A stretch of DNA of 8,875 bases from Sedimenticola sp. (GCA_030590525.1 JAUUYI010000066.1:1-8875); one strand, 5' to 3'; shown: positions 1 through 6,569, counted from the stretch's first letter. Made by a program: numbers and translations. The notes: generated from the letters alone by a model not told the origin.

Positions 1-1
1 A

Positions 2-147
2 GTAACTTCTCAATAACCCGGGGCAAACGGGTAGGGTGGATCAAGGAGCGCAGCGACGGATCCACCAACGCTCCGTAGCCTGGTGTATCCGCTCCGCTTG
101 ATACACCCTACATTTTAGATTCTTGCCTGCACTTATTGAGAAGCTAC
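2..147. repeat. Nested palindromic MITE/REP-like element
   Basis: The outer ends form an imperfect 25-bp inverted repeat (2-26 against 123-147). Its outermost 15 bases, GTAACTTCTCAATAA and the complement of TTATTGAGAAGCTAC, match at 14 of 15. Inside lies a second inverted pair, GTAGGGTGGATC (31-42) and GATACACCCTAC (100-111), matching at 11 of 12. This encloses two hairpins: GGTGGATC/GATCCACC (35-42, 59-66) and GGTGTATC/GATACACC (82-89, 100-107). The short reverse-strand reading frame over this region looks like a by-product of the palindromes. The architecture resembles a non-autonomous mobile element or a BIME/REP unit; that is inference, because no transposase is present and the window edge hides any target-site duplication on the left. 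Confidence 0.7.
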
Positions 148-190
148 AATAACCACATATAACATACTGATAAACAAGCTCTTGGATATC

Positions 191-204
191 TTGACAGAAG
201 TCAA
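191..204 (+). promoter_or_regulatory. FNR/DNR/NnrR-type binding site upstream of nirC
   Basis: The sequence TTGAC-AGAA-GTCAA is a perfect 5+5 dyad with a 4-base spacer. It closely matches the FNR/DNR consensus TTGAT-N4-ATCAA used by Crp/Fnr regulators that switch on denitrification genes under low oxygen or nitric oxide. Its centre (between 197 and 198) lies 41.5 bases upstream of 239. A TAGATT hexamer at 227-232 sits at the -10 position expected for a start at 239. This is the class II activator arrangement, so the box probably drives the nir operon. Which regulator binds cannot be told from the sequence. Confidence 0.75.
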
Positions 205-226
205 TGTCCGGCTGCTGCGTCACTGA

Positions 227-232
227 TAGATT
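227..232 (+). promoter_or_regulatory. Candidate -10 element of the nir operon promoter
   Basis: TAGATT matches the sigma-70 -10 consensus at four of six positions. It is spaced from the FNR-type dyad at 191-204 as expected for a class II promoter with a start near 239. No good -35 hexamer is needed in that arrangement, and none is obvious. The hexamer is weak by itself; the spacing is the main support. Confidence 0.45.
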
Positions 233-261
233 GAAATATCCTGGTCAATTGAGAGAGTAGC

Positions 262-265
262 GGAG
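262..265 (+). promoter_or_regulatory. Ribosome binding site supporting a TTG start for nirC
   Basis: GGAG lies six bases before the TTG codon at 272. No ATG or GTG start in frame would keep the signal peptide intact, since the first internal ATG (311) would cut it in half. The Shine-Dalgarno match is therefore what decides the start. Confidence 0.6.
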
Positions 266-271
266 AGTGCC

Positions 272-598
272 TTGAGAAAAATATTATCGTCCCTCCTGGC
301 GACGGTGCTGATGATTACCGCCGTTGCCGCAGCGGTAGCTGAGATAACGCCGGGACGTCAGGCGGAACTGATCTACCTGCTCCGGCAGGATTGCGGCTCC
401 TGCCATGGGATGCGCCTCTCTGGTGGGCTGGGACCAGCCCTGCTACCGGAGCGCATGCAGCTCTGGGAAGTAAATCAACTGGCGGCCACTATCCTCCAGG
501 GCCGCCCGGGCACCCCCATGCCTCCCTGGCAGCCGTTTCTCACTGACCAGGAGGCGGTATGGCTGGCAACTCAGCTCCAACAAGGCATCCAGCCATGA
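272..598 (+). CDS. nirC: NirC-like periplasmic monoheme cytochrome c
   Basis: This is a 108-residue exported class I c-type cytochrome. Residues 1-23 form a signal peptide (RK n-region, hydrophobic core, AVA before Glu24). Heme c attaches at CGSCH (41-45), and Met83 in TPMPPW is the likely axial ligand. NirC (cytochrome c55X) of denitrifiers is a small periplasmic electron carrier linked to heme d1 assembly and able to exchange electrons with cd1-type proteins. It is the first gene of the operon, starts with TTG, and its stop overlaps the nirF start (ATGA). The block GPALLPE after the heme motif recurs in the cytochrome domain of NirN downstream, which suggests related heme modules. The cytochrome assignment is certain; the name rests mainly on position next to nirF and on size. 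Confidence 0.85.
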   Translation: MRKILSSLLATVLMITAVAAAVAEITPGRQAELIYLLRQDCGSCHGMRLSGGLGPALLPERMQLWEVNQLAATILQGRPGTPMPPWQPFLTDQEAVWLATQLQQGIQP

Positions 599-1770
599 GA
601 TATATCCTATCCCTGCTCACCCTCCTCCTGGTCTCCGGAGCTGCTTTGGGCGAATGCCTGACCCGGGGCACCGGGGATATGGGTATCATCGTCGAAAGGG
701 CCACCGGTTCTCTCCAGGTGGTGGATACCAGTGCCCACAAATCACTGTTCCGGATCACCGGCCTGGGGGATCTCTCCCACGCCTCTGCCGTCTATTCCCG
801 CGACGAACGCTACGCCTATATCTTCGGCCGGGACGGAGGACTGACCAAGGTCGACATCCTCTGTGGTCGGGTCGTGAAAAGGGTTATCCAGGGTGGCAAC
901 AGCATCGGTGGGGCCATCTCCCAGGATGGCCGACTGATCGCGGTCTCCAATTACGAACCCGGGGGGGTCAAGATCTTCTCCGCCGAAGACCTGAGCCTGG
1001 TAGCCGACATCCCCTCCACCCGCACCTCTGGTGCCAAAGGTTCCAAGACCGTGGGACTGGTGGATGCACCCGGACAACGCTTCGTCGTCAGCCTCTATGA
1101 CACCGGGGAGATCTGGATCATCGATATGACCGCCCCCAAACGACCGGAGATTCAGAGATTCAAGCATATCGGCCACCTCCCCTATGACGGCCTGATCACC
1201 CCGGACGGCCGCTTCTACATCGCCGGACTCTTCGGTGAAGACGGGCTCGCCCTGCTGGACCTCTGGCACCCGGACCAGGGAGTGGTACGTATCCTGGATC
1301 GTTATGGCCGTGGCGAACAGAAACTACCGGTCTACAAGATGCCACATCTGGAGGGGTGGGCGATGGCCGGGGATCTGGCGTTCCTGCCTGCCGTCGGCCG
1401 CCATGAAGTGCTGGTAGTACGCCGTGGCGACTGGAAGGAGGTGGGGCGCATCCCGGTCCACAGTCAACCGGTGTTCGTCATGGCCCGGCCCGACGGGCAC
1501 CAGATCTGGGTGAATTTTGCCTTCCCGAATAACGACACGGTTCAGGTGATCGATACCGAGACCCTGCGTGTGGTCAAGACCCTGAACACCGGCAAAGGGA
1601 CACTGCACATGGAGTTCACCCCCAGGGGTGAAGAGATCTGGCTTTCGGTCCGGGACAAGGACGAGATCCAGGTTTACAATACACATACCCTGCAGCAGAC
1701 TCACCGCTTCCCGGCAGAGAAACCCAGTGGCATATTCTTCACCGCCCGTGCTCATCAGACAGGACTGTGA
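595..1770 (+). CDS. nirF: NirF, heme d1 biosynthesis propeller protein
   Basis: The product has 391 residues. It has a signal peptide (1-19, cleavage probably at ALG|EC) and then an all-beta propeller of the cytochrome cd1 heme d1 domain family. NirF-typical blocks include LSHASAVYSRD (60-70, with His62) and FGRDGGLTKVD (77-87). MPHLEGW (249-255) and LHMEF (337-341) parallel blocks in NirN. NirF lacks a heme c domain. It binds a late heme d1 precursor in the periplasm and is essential for cofactor formation, though its exact reaction is debated. The start at 595 was preferred over an in-frame ATG at 559 because it begins directly with the signal peptide, has AAGG at 582-585, and gives the ATGA overlap with nirC. 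Some NirF proteins are lipoproteins; here Cys21 is preceded by LGE, a poor lipobox. Confidence 0.93.
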   Translation: MRYILSLLTLLLVSGAALGECLTRGTGDMGIIVERATGSLQVVDTSAHKSLFRITGLGDLSHASAVYSRDERYAYIFGRDGGLTKVDILCGRVVKRVIQGGNSIGGAISQDGRLIAVSNYEPGGVKIFSAEDLSLVADIPSTRTSGAKGSKTVGLVDAPGQRFVVSLYDTGEIWIIDMTAPKRPEIQRFKHIGHLPYDGLITPDGRFYIAGLFGEDGLALLDLWHPDQGVVRILDRYGRGEQKLPVYKMPHLEGWAMAGDLAFLPAVGRHEVLVVRRGDWKEVGRIPVHSQPVFVMARPDGHQIWVNFAFPNNDTVQVIDTETLRVVKTLNTGKGTLHMEFTPRGEEIWLSVRDKDEIQVYNTHTLQQTHRFPAEKPSGIFFTARAHQTGL

Positions 1771-1771
1771 C

Positions 1772-2272
1772 ATGGCCACCCCTGCGCACATCATCGAGCA
1801 GACCCTGGCCACGGAACCGGTGGAGCTGAACGACCTGGAAAAACGGCTGCTCAACGAGTATCAGAAGGGACTGCCCCTCTCCCCCACCCCGTTCGCGGAG
1901 ATCGCTGAGCATCTGGGCACCAGCGAGGCTTTGGTGCTGCAGATCCTGAGCCGTCTGCAGGAACGTGGCGTAATCAGCCGTATCGGCCCGGTATTCAGAC
2001 CGAAGCGGATCGGTGTCAGCACCCTGGCAGCCCTGTCGGTTCCGGAGCATGACTTGGCACGAGTGGCAGGGATCGTAAATCGTCAACCTGAAGTGAATCA
2101 CAACTACGAGCGCGAACATCACTTCAATCTCTGGTTTGTTGTCACTGCCCCCGGCCCGGAACAGCTGATGGCCACGCTGTCGAAGATAGAGCAGGAGAGC
2201 GGATACGCTGTCCTGAATCTCCCGTTGGAAAAGCAGTACCACATCGACCTGGGCTTCCCGTTATGGTGCTGA
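1772..2272 (+). CDS. nirD: NirD, siroheme decarboxylase subunit (Lrp/AsnC-like)
   Basis: This 166-residue cytoplasmic protein belongs to the Lrp/AsnC-like heme d1 family (AhbA/AhbB, NirDLGH). An N-terminal winged-helix-like segment (about 20-80) ends in GVISRIGPVF (66-75). An alpha/beta domain follows, carrying the HNYEREHHFNLWFV block (110-123), the signature of the A-type subunit. The family removes CO2 from the C12 and C18 acetate groups of siroheme, giving 12,18-didecarboxysiroheme. The ATG follows one base after the nirF stop, with AGGA at 1761-1764. An upstream in-frame start at 1628 would run inside nirF and was rejected. The protein has about 18 more N-terminal residues than its paralogue NirG. 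The name is assigned by order (first of four) and subtype; the letters D and G could be swapped in other naming schemes. Confidence 0.85.
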   Translation: MATPAHIIEQTLATEPVELNDLEKRLLNEYQKGLPLSPTPFAEIAEHLGTSEALVLQILSRLQERGVISRIGPVFRPKRIGVSTLAALSVPEHDLARVAGIVNRQPEVNHNYEREHHFNLWFVVTAPGPEQLMATLSKIEQESGYAVLNLPLEKQYHIDLGFPLWC

Positions 2273-2739
2273 GTGACCAGGATCGCCAACTGGTGGCGGA
2301 GATCCAGGGCGGTCTCCCCCTCTCCAGCCACCCCTATGCTGAGATCGGCGAACGCATCGGCCTGAGCGAACAGGAGGTGATAGAACGGATTGCCGAATTG
2401 CAGGCAGAGGGCGTCATCAAGCGCATGGGCATCGTGGTCCGACACCATGAGCTGGGCTATACCGCCAATGCCATGGTAGTGTGGGACGTGCCCGACGAAC
2501 AGCTGGACGCGGTGGGCGAAAAGCTGGGAAAACAGTCCTGTGTCACCCTCTGTTATCAGCGTCCTCGCCGCCTTCCCGAGTGGCCCTACAACCTGTTCAG
2601 CATGATCCATGGCAAAGAGCGGGAGCGGGTACTCGACTATATCTCCGACCTGATCAAAAGCCAGGGACTGGAACAGATTCCCCACCAGGTGCTGTTCAGC
2701 GGCCGTCGTTTCAAGCAGCGCGGTGCCAGATACCTCTGA
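2263..2739 (+). CDS. nirL: NirL, siroheme decarboxylase subunit (Lrp/AsnC-like)
   Basis: The product has 158 residues and is the B-type partner in the Lrp-like siroheme decarboxylase family. The N-terminal helix-turn-helix-like region (5-55) ends in GVIKRMGIVV (50-59). The diagnostic block CYQRPRRLPEWPYNLF (97-112), followed by MIHGK (114-118), distinguishes it from the A-type neighbours, which carry HNY...NLWFV instead. It probably pairs with NirD; fused NirD-NirL proteins are known in other bacteria. The start at 2263 overlaps the nirD coding end by ten bases, consistent with translational coupling, and no strong ribosome site is visible. The HTH fold is inherited from transcription factors, but the family acts as an enzyme, so a regulatory annotation (AsnC) would mislead. 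Confidence 0.86.
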   Translation: MVLSDQDRQLVAEIQGGLPLSSHPYAEIGERIGLSEQEVIERIAELQAEGVIKRMGIVVRHHELGYTANAMVVWDVPDEQLDAVGEKLGKQSCVTLCYQRPRRLPEWPYNLFSMIHGKERERVLDYISDLIKSQGLEQIPHQVLFSGRRFKQRGARYL

Positions 2740-3182
2740 TGGACGAGACCGACCGGGCGATCATAAATCGGCTCCAGGAGAGCTTTCCCATCGCCCACCG
2801 CCCCTACCGGCAGGCGGCACAAGCGCTGGGCATCGATGAGGCGGAGCTGATCCAACGAATCGAACAGATGCTGGAGCAGCGGCAGCTCTCCCGTTTCGGC
2901 CCTCTCTACCATGCCGAGAAGCTCGGCGGCGGCCTGAGCCTCTGTGCCATGAATGTGCCGGAGGATCAGTTCGAGCGGGTGGCGGAACAGGTCAACGCCT
3001 TTCCGGAGGTGGCCCACAACTACGCCCGAGACCACCGCTTCAACATCTGGTTCGTGCTGGCCACCGAAACCCCGCAGCGTATCGACAGTGTACTCAAGGC
3101 AATCGAGCAGACCACCGGCTACCCGGTCTACAACATGCCCAAGGAGGAGGAGTTCTTCGTCGGGCTCAGGTTCCATGTGTAA
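2739..3182 (+). CDS. nirG: NirG, siroheme decarboxylase subunit (Lrp/AsnC-like)
   Basis: This 147-residue protein is the second A-type member of the NirDLGH set. The HTH-like N-terminus begins directly at MDETDRAIINRL. LSRFGPLY (50-57) marks the end of that domain, and HNYARDHRFNIWFV (93-106) is the A-type signature, aligned with HNYEREHHFNLWFV in NirD. The C-terminus ends YNMPKEEEFFVGLRF (131-145), again parallel to NirD. It contributes to the cytoplasmic conversion of siroheme to 12,18-didecarboxysiroheme. The ATG at 2739 shares one base with the nirL stop (TGATG). A longer in-frame reading from 2481 lies wholly within nirL and is not supported. Confidence 0.86.
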   Translation: MDETDRAIINRLQESFPIAHRPYRQAAQALGIDEAELIQRIEQMLEQRQLSRFGPLYHAEKLGGGLSLCAMNVPEDQFERVAEQVNAFPEVAHNYARDHRFNIWFVLATETPQRIDSVLKAIEQTTGYPVYNMPKEEEFFVGLRFHV

Positions 3183-3663
3183 CTCACCGGGATCACTCGA
3201 CCAACTGGACCGCCGGATCGTGGTGGCGACCCAGGCCGGCCTGCCGCTGGTAGCGGAGCCCTATCTTCAGATCGCGCAACAGCTGGGCACCTCGGAAGCG
3301 GAGGTGATGGAGCGGATGCAGCGCATGCTGGAGTCGGGGATCATCCGCCGCATCGGTGCCGTGCCCAACCATTATACCCTCGGTTTCCGTGGCAACGGCA
3401 TGAGCGTATGGGACGTCCCGGACGAAAAGGCCCGGCTCTATGGCCGTCGCATTGGCGCATTGGAGTTTGTCAGCCACGCCTACCTGCGCCCGCGCCATCT
3501 CCCCGAGTGGCGCTACAATCTGTTCGCCATGGTGCACGGTAAAGACCGCAGTGAAGTCATGGAAAAAATCGCCCGCATCGCTGATATGCTGGGGCAGGAC
3601 AACCAGGCCCACGAGATTCTGTTCAGCACCCGGATCCTGAAGAAGACCGGGTTGCGGATATAG
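3175..3663 (+). CDS. nirH: NirH, siroheme decarboxylase subunit (Lrp/AsnC-like)
   Basis: The product has 162 residues and is the second B-type member. An HTH-like N-terminus (8-58) leads to GIIRRIGAVP (55-64), then the B-type block HAYLRPRHLPEWRYNLF (101-117) with MVHGK (119-123), parallel to CYQRPRRLPEWPYNLF in NirL. It likely pairs with NirG in the siroheme decarboxylase. The ATG at 3175 overlaps the nirG end by eight bases; the reading frame extends further upstream, but only inside nirG. The C-terminal tail ILFSTRILKKTGLRI (148-162) matches the style of the NirL tail (VLFSGRRFKQRG). No residue expected for the family is obviously missing. Confidence 0.86.
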   Translation: MCNSPGSLDQLDRRIVVATQAGLPLVAEPYLQIAQQLGTSEAEVMERMQRMLESGIIRRIGAVPNHYTLGFRGNGMSVWDVPDEKARLYGRRIGALEFVSHAYLRPRHLPEWRYNLFAMVHGKDRSEVMEKIARIADMLGQDNQAHEILFSTRILKKTGLRI

Positions 3664-3678
3664 CAAATCAAGGTATCT

Positions 3679-4842
3679 ATGTTCAGAATATCCCAATTCA
3701 TGCAGGAGCTGTTGAATCCTGAACCGCTGGGCCCCAGGCGCGCCCCCCCTGGTCCGGTGGTGATCTGGAATCTGGTACGACGCTGCAACCTGACCTGCAA
3801 GCACTGCTACTCCATCTCGGCGGACAAGGATTTCCCCAACGAGTTGAGCACCAGCCAGGTGTTTGAGGTGATGGACGACCTGAAACGGTTCAAGGTGCCG
3901 GTGCTCATTCTCTCCGGCGGCGAACCCCTGCTGCGCCCGGATATCTACGAGATCGCCCACCACGCCAAGGCCATGGGCTTCTACACCGCCCTCTCCACCA
4001 ACGGCACCCTGATCGACGAGGGCAATATCGACCGGATCGCCGGGGTGGGATTCGACTATCTGGGCATCAGCATCGACGGCATCGCCGGCACCCATGACCG
4101 GTTCCGGCGCAAGGAGGGGTCCTTCGACGCCTCCCTGCACGCCCTGCGGCTCTGCCGCGACCAGGGAATAAAGGTAGGCCTGCGATTCACCATGACCCAG
4201 GACAACGCGGAAGAGCTGCCTCAGCTGCTGGAGCTGATGGAGCGGGAGCGGATCGACAAGTTCTACTTCTCCCACCTGAACTACGCCGGACGTGGCAACA
4301 AGAACCGGAAGGACGACGTTTTCCTCGACACCACCCGCTGGGCCATGGAGTTGCTGTTCGAGCGTGCCCTGGCAGATGCACGCCAGGGCCGCGGCAGCGA
4401 GTTCGTCACCGGCAACAACGACGCAGACGGGGTCTACCTGCTGCACTGGGTGGAGCGCCACTTCCCGGACATGGCCGGACATATCCACGCCAAACTGGTC
4501 CAGTGGGGCGGCAACAGTTCCGGCGTCAATATCTCCAATATCGACAATCAGGGCTACGTCCACCCGGACACCATGTGGTGGAACTACAATCTGGGCAACG
4601 TCAAGGAGCGTCCTTTCTCAGAGATCTGGCAGGACACATCCGACCCGATCATGGCGGGGCTCAAGGCAAAGCCGCGCCTGGTTGGCGGCCGCTGTGGCCG
4701 TTGCGCCCACTTCGACATCTGTGGCGGTAACACCCGGGTGCGGGCGATGCAGCTCACCGGCGACGCCTGGGGCGAAGACCCTGCCTGCTATCTCACGGAC
4801 GAGGAGATCGGGATTGAAGAGGCGAAGGAATTGACCCAATAG
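3679..4842 (+). CDS. nirJ: NirJ, radical SAM heme d1 synthase component
   Basis: This 387-residue cytoplasmic radical-SAM enzyme carries the SAM-cluster motif CNLTCKHC (Cys36, Cys40, Cys43). The second block, LSGGEP, contacts SAM in this superfamily. The C-terminal SPASM-like region has Cys339, Cys342, Cys348 and Cys370 to hold an auxiliary [4Fe-4S] cluster. NirJ acts on 12,18-didecarboxysiroheme at the two propionate side chains that are finally replaced by oxo groups in heme d1. The opening WNLVRRCNLTCKHCYS (30-45) is highly typical of NirJ and its Ahb relatives. The ATG has AAGG at 3670-3673, and the gene lies 15 bases after nirH and two bases before nirN. Related AhbC/AhbD enzymes make heme b from the same precursor, but the nirF/nirN context points to heme d1. 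Confidence 0.95.
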   Translation: MFRISQFMQELLNPEPLGPRRAPPGPVVIWNLVRRCNLTCKHCYSISADKDFPNELSTSQVFEVMDDLKRFKVPVLILSGGEPLLRPDIYEIAHHAKAMGFYTALSTNGTLIDEGNIDRIAGVGFDYLGISIDGIAGTHDRFRRKEGSFDASLHALRLCRDQGIKVGLRFTMTQDNAEELPQLLELMERERIDKFYFSHLNYAGRGNKNRKDDVFLDTTRWAMELLFERALADARQGRGSEFVTGNNDADGVYLLHWVERHFPDMAGHIHAKLVQWGGNSSGVNISNIDNQGYVHPDTMWWNYNLGNVKERPFSEIWQDTSDPIMAGLKAKPRLVGGRCGRCAHFDICGGNTRVRAMQLTGDAWGEDPACYLTDEEIGIEEAKELTQ

Positions 4843-4844
4843 AG

Positions 4845-6491
4845 ATGATCGACCACAGAGCAGATAAACCCGATTTTACAGCACAGGCGGATTCAGTGAT
4901 CCCGGAAGATCCGAACGGCACTGCAATACGGCATTTCCTGGCCATCATTATCATACTCGTGATTGGCGGCAGCCCGATGACAGCTCCGATCGCCGCCAGC
5001 ACCGATACGGGTGTCCCCGAACTGTACCGGCAACACTGCGCCGAGTGCCATGGCCTCGATCGCCTGGGGCTCATGGGTCCGGCCCTGCTACCCGAGAACC
5101 TGAAACGGCTGCGTAAAAAATCCGCCAGCGGGGTGATACAAAGCGGACGCCCCGCCACTCAGATGCCCGCATTCGGTGAGAAACTGAACCCGAGCCAGAT
5201 CCAGTCACTGGTGAACCTGATCTACACCCCTCTCGATCAGGTACCGAACTGGGGCGTGAAAGAGATCAAGGCCAGCCAGCTGCTCTACCACAAACCCGGC
5301 GCACTGGCAGATGAACCCCTGTTCGATGCCGACGTGGACAACCTGTTCATGGTGGTGGAACTGGGTGACCATCACGCAACCCTGCTCAACGGCGATACCT
5401 TCGAACCCATCCACCGCTTGCCCACTCGCTTCGCCCTGCACGGGGGGCCGAAATGGGCCGAGGGGGGGCGCTACATCTACTTCGCCTCCCGAGACGGCTG
5501 GATCAGTAAATTCGATGTCTTCAACCTCAAGTATGTGGCCGAGGTACGAGCCGGCATCAACAGCCGCAACCTGGCGGTATCAGACGATGGCCGCTATATC
5601 ATCGTCGCCAACTACCTCCCTCACACCCTGGTAGTACTGGATGCCCGGGATCTTTCCCCCCTGAAGGTGATCCCGGCCGTGGATGGGAAAGGCAATAGCT
5701 CCCGAGTCAGCGCGGTCTATACCGCCGACCCGCGCAACAGCTTCGTGGCCGCCCTCAAGGATATCCCGGAGGTTTGGGAGATCTCTTATGAGGATGAGCC
5801 ACCCGCTGGCTTTTCCGGCTGGGTCCACGACTATCGCCAGGATTCTGGTGAGAACTATCCCCAGGAGCGGTTCCCGGTAAGACGCATCAGGCTGCCAAAG
5901 ATCCTGGACGACTTCTTCCTCACTCAGAACTACGATCAGATCATCGGCAGCAGCCGCAACGGCGGCACTCAGGTGGTGGATCTCGACCTGAAACGTTCAG
6001 TAGCCAATATCGACCTGACCGGCATGCCCCACCTGAGCTCTGCCATTACCTGGAAACGTCAGGGCAGAACCGTGCTGGCCACCCCCAACATCAAGAAACC
6101 GGAAGTGGCCATCGTCGACACTGAAACCTGGCAGGTGATCAAACGCATCCCGACTAAAGGCCCCGGCTTCTTCATGCGCAGCCATGAAAACAGCCCCTAT
6201 GCCTGGGTCGACGTCTTCTTCGGCCCCGATCGTGATCTGATGCATGTGATCGACAAGCAGACCCTGGAGATCGTAAAGACCCTGAAGCCCGCCCCCGGCA
6301 AGACCTCCGCCCACGTCGAGTTCACCCGCGACGGGAAGTATGCCCTGGTCAGCATCTGGGACATGGACGGCGCACTGGTGATCTATGATGCCAAAACGCT
6401 CAAGGAGGTGAAGCGGCTGCCCATGAAAAAGCCCTCGGGTAAATATAATGTACACAACAAGCTTACCCGCTCCAGTGGCACCAGCCACTGA
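4845..6491 (+). CDS. nirN: NirN, cytochrome c-d1 dihydro-heme d1 dehydrogenase
   Basis: The product has 548 residues from this start. An N-terminal hydrophobic export segment (about 31-42, FLAIIIILVIGG) precedes a cytochrome c domain with CAECH (65-69) and the probable axial Met107 (TQMPAF). A long d1-type beta-propeller follows. Candidate d1-contacting histidines are His199 (RFALHGG), His396 (MPHLSS), His447 and His490 (SAHVEF). The end KPSGKYNVHNK (529-539) is shared by NirN and NirS. NirN oxidises dihydro-heme d1 in the last step and hands the cofactor to NirS. It is called NirN rather than NirS because of the compact cytochrome domain, the similarity to NirF, and its position after nirJ. 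The start is uncertain: AAGGA at 4825-4829 is 15 bases away, and a GTG at 4896 would give a shorter signal peptide. Confidence 0.86.
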   Translation: MIDHRADKPDFTAQADSVIPEDPNGTAIRHFLAIIIILVIGGSPMTAPIAASTDTGVPELYRQHCAECHGLDRLGLMGPALLPENLKRLRKKSASGVIQSGRPATQMPAFGEKLNPSQIQSLVNLIYTPLDQVPNWGVKEIKASQLLYHKPGALADEPLFDADVDNLFMVVELGDHHATLLNGDTFEPIHRLPTRFALHGGPKWAEGGRYIYFASRDGWISKFDVFNLKYVAEVRAGINSRNLAVSDDGRYIIVANYLPHTLVVLDARDLSPLKVIPAVDGKGNSSRVSAVYTADPRNSFVAALKDIPEVWEISYEDEPPAGFSGWVHDYRQDSGENYPQERFPVRRIRLPKILDDFFLTQNYDQIIGSSRNGGTQVVDLDLKRSVANIDLTGMPHLSSAITWKRQGRTVLATPNIKKPEVAIVDTETWQVIKRIPTKGPGFFMRSHENSPYAWVDVFFGPDRDLMHVIDKQTLEIVKTLKPAPGKTSAHVEFTRDGKYALVSIWDMDGALVIYDAKTLKEVKRLPMKKPSGKYNVHNKLTRSSGTSH

Positions 6492-6520
6492 AAAAAAACA
6501 CATGCATTCACGAATAAAAA

Positions 6521-6569
6521 ATGGCCGCGTTAATTCTACTTTGTTAGATGAACGGGAGTCGGCGGCCAT
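6521..6569. repeat. Short perfect inverted repeat between nirN and the zinc-ribbon gene
   Basis: ATGGCCGC (6521-6528) and GCGGCCAT (6562-6569) are perfect 8-base arms separated by 33 bases. There is no T-run after the right arm, so this is not an intrinsic terminator. It could be an mRNA structure in the leader of the next gene, or the worn ends of an insertion. No function can be assigned. Confidence 0.35.

Noticed and set aside
41..223. Reverse-strand 60-residue reading frame upstream of nirC
   Set aside because: It overlaps the palindromic element and the regulatory dyad, has no recognisable domain, and its C-terminal half is just translation of the repeat.
961..967. G7 run in nirF (and a similar G-run near 5462) as a phase-variable or frameshift site
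   Set aside because: Both genes read through in frame with full-length, family-typical products, and short G-runs are expected in Gly-rich, GC-rich coding sequence.
1772..3663. Four AsnC/Lrp transcription regulators
   Set aside because: They have the Lrp-like fold, but the conserved HNY...NLWFV and RPR.LPEW.YNLF blocks and their position before nirJ identify the NirDLGH siroheme decarboxylase family.
3193..4563. Long 456-residue reverse-strand reading frame opposite nirH and nirJ
   Set aside because: It is antisense to two well-supported genes with clear motifs. Open antisense frames are common in GC-rich coding sequence with this codon use, and the product looks like no known fold.
4845..6491. 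Cytochrome cd1 nitrite reductase NirS
   Set aside because: The cytochrome domain is short, the propeller blocks are closer to NirF and NirN, and the gene ends the biosynthesis cluster after nirJ, where nirN is expected. A tree with NirS and NirN would settle it.
6473..6498. Hairpin plus homopolymer as a rho-independent terminator of the nir operon
   Set aside because: The run after the stem is A on the transcribed strand, not T, and on the opposite strand the T-run precedes the stem. Neither direction fits an intrinsic terminator.
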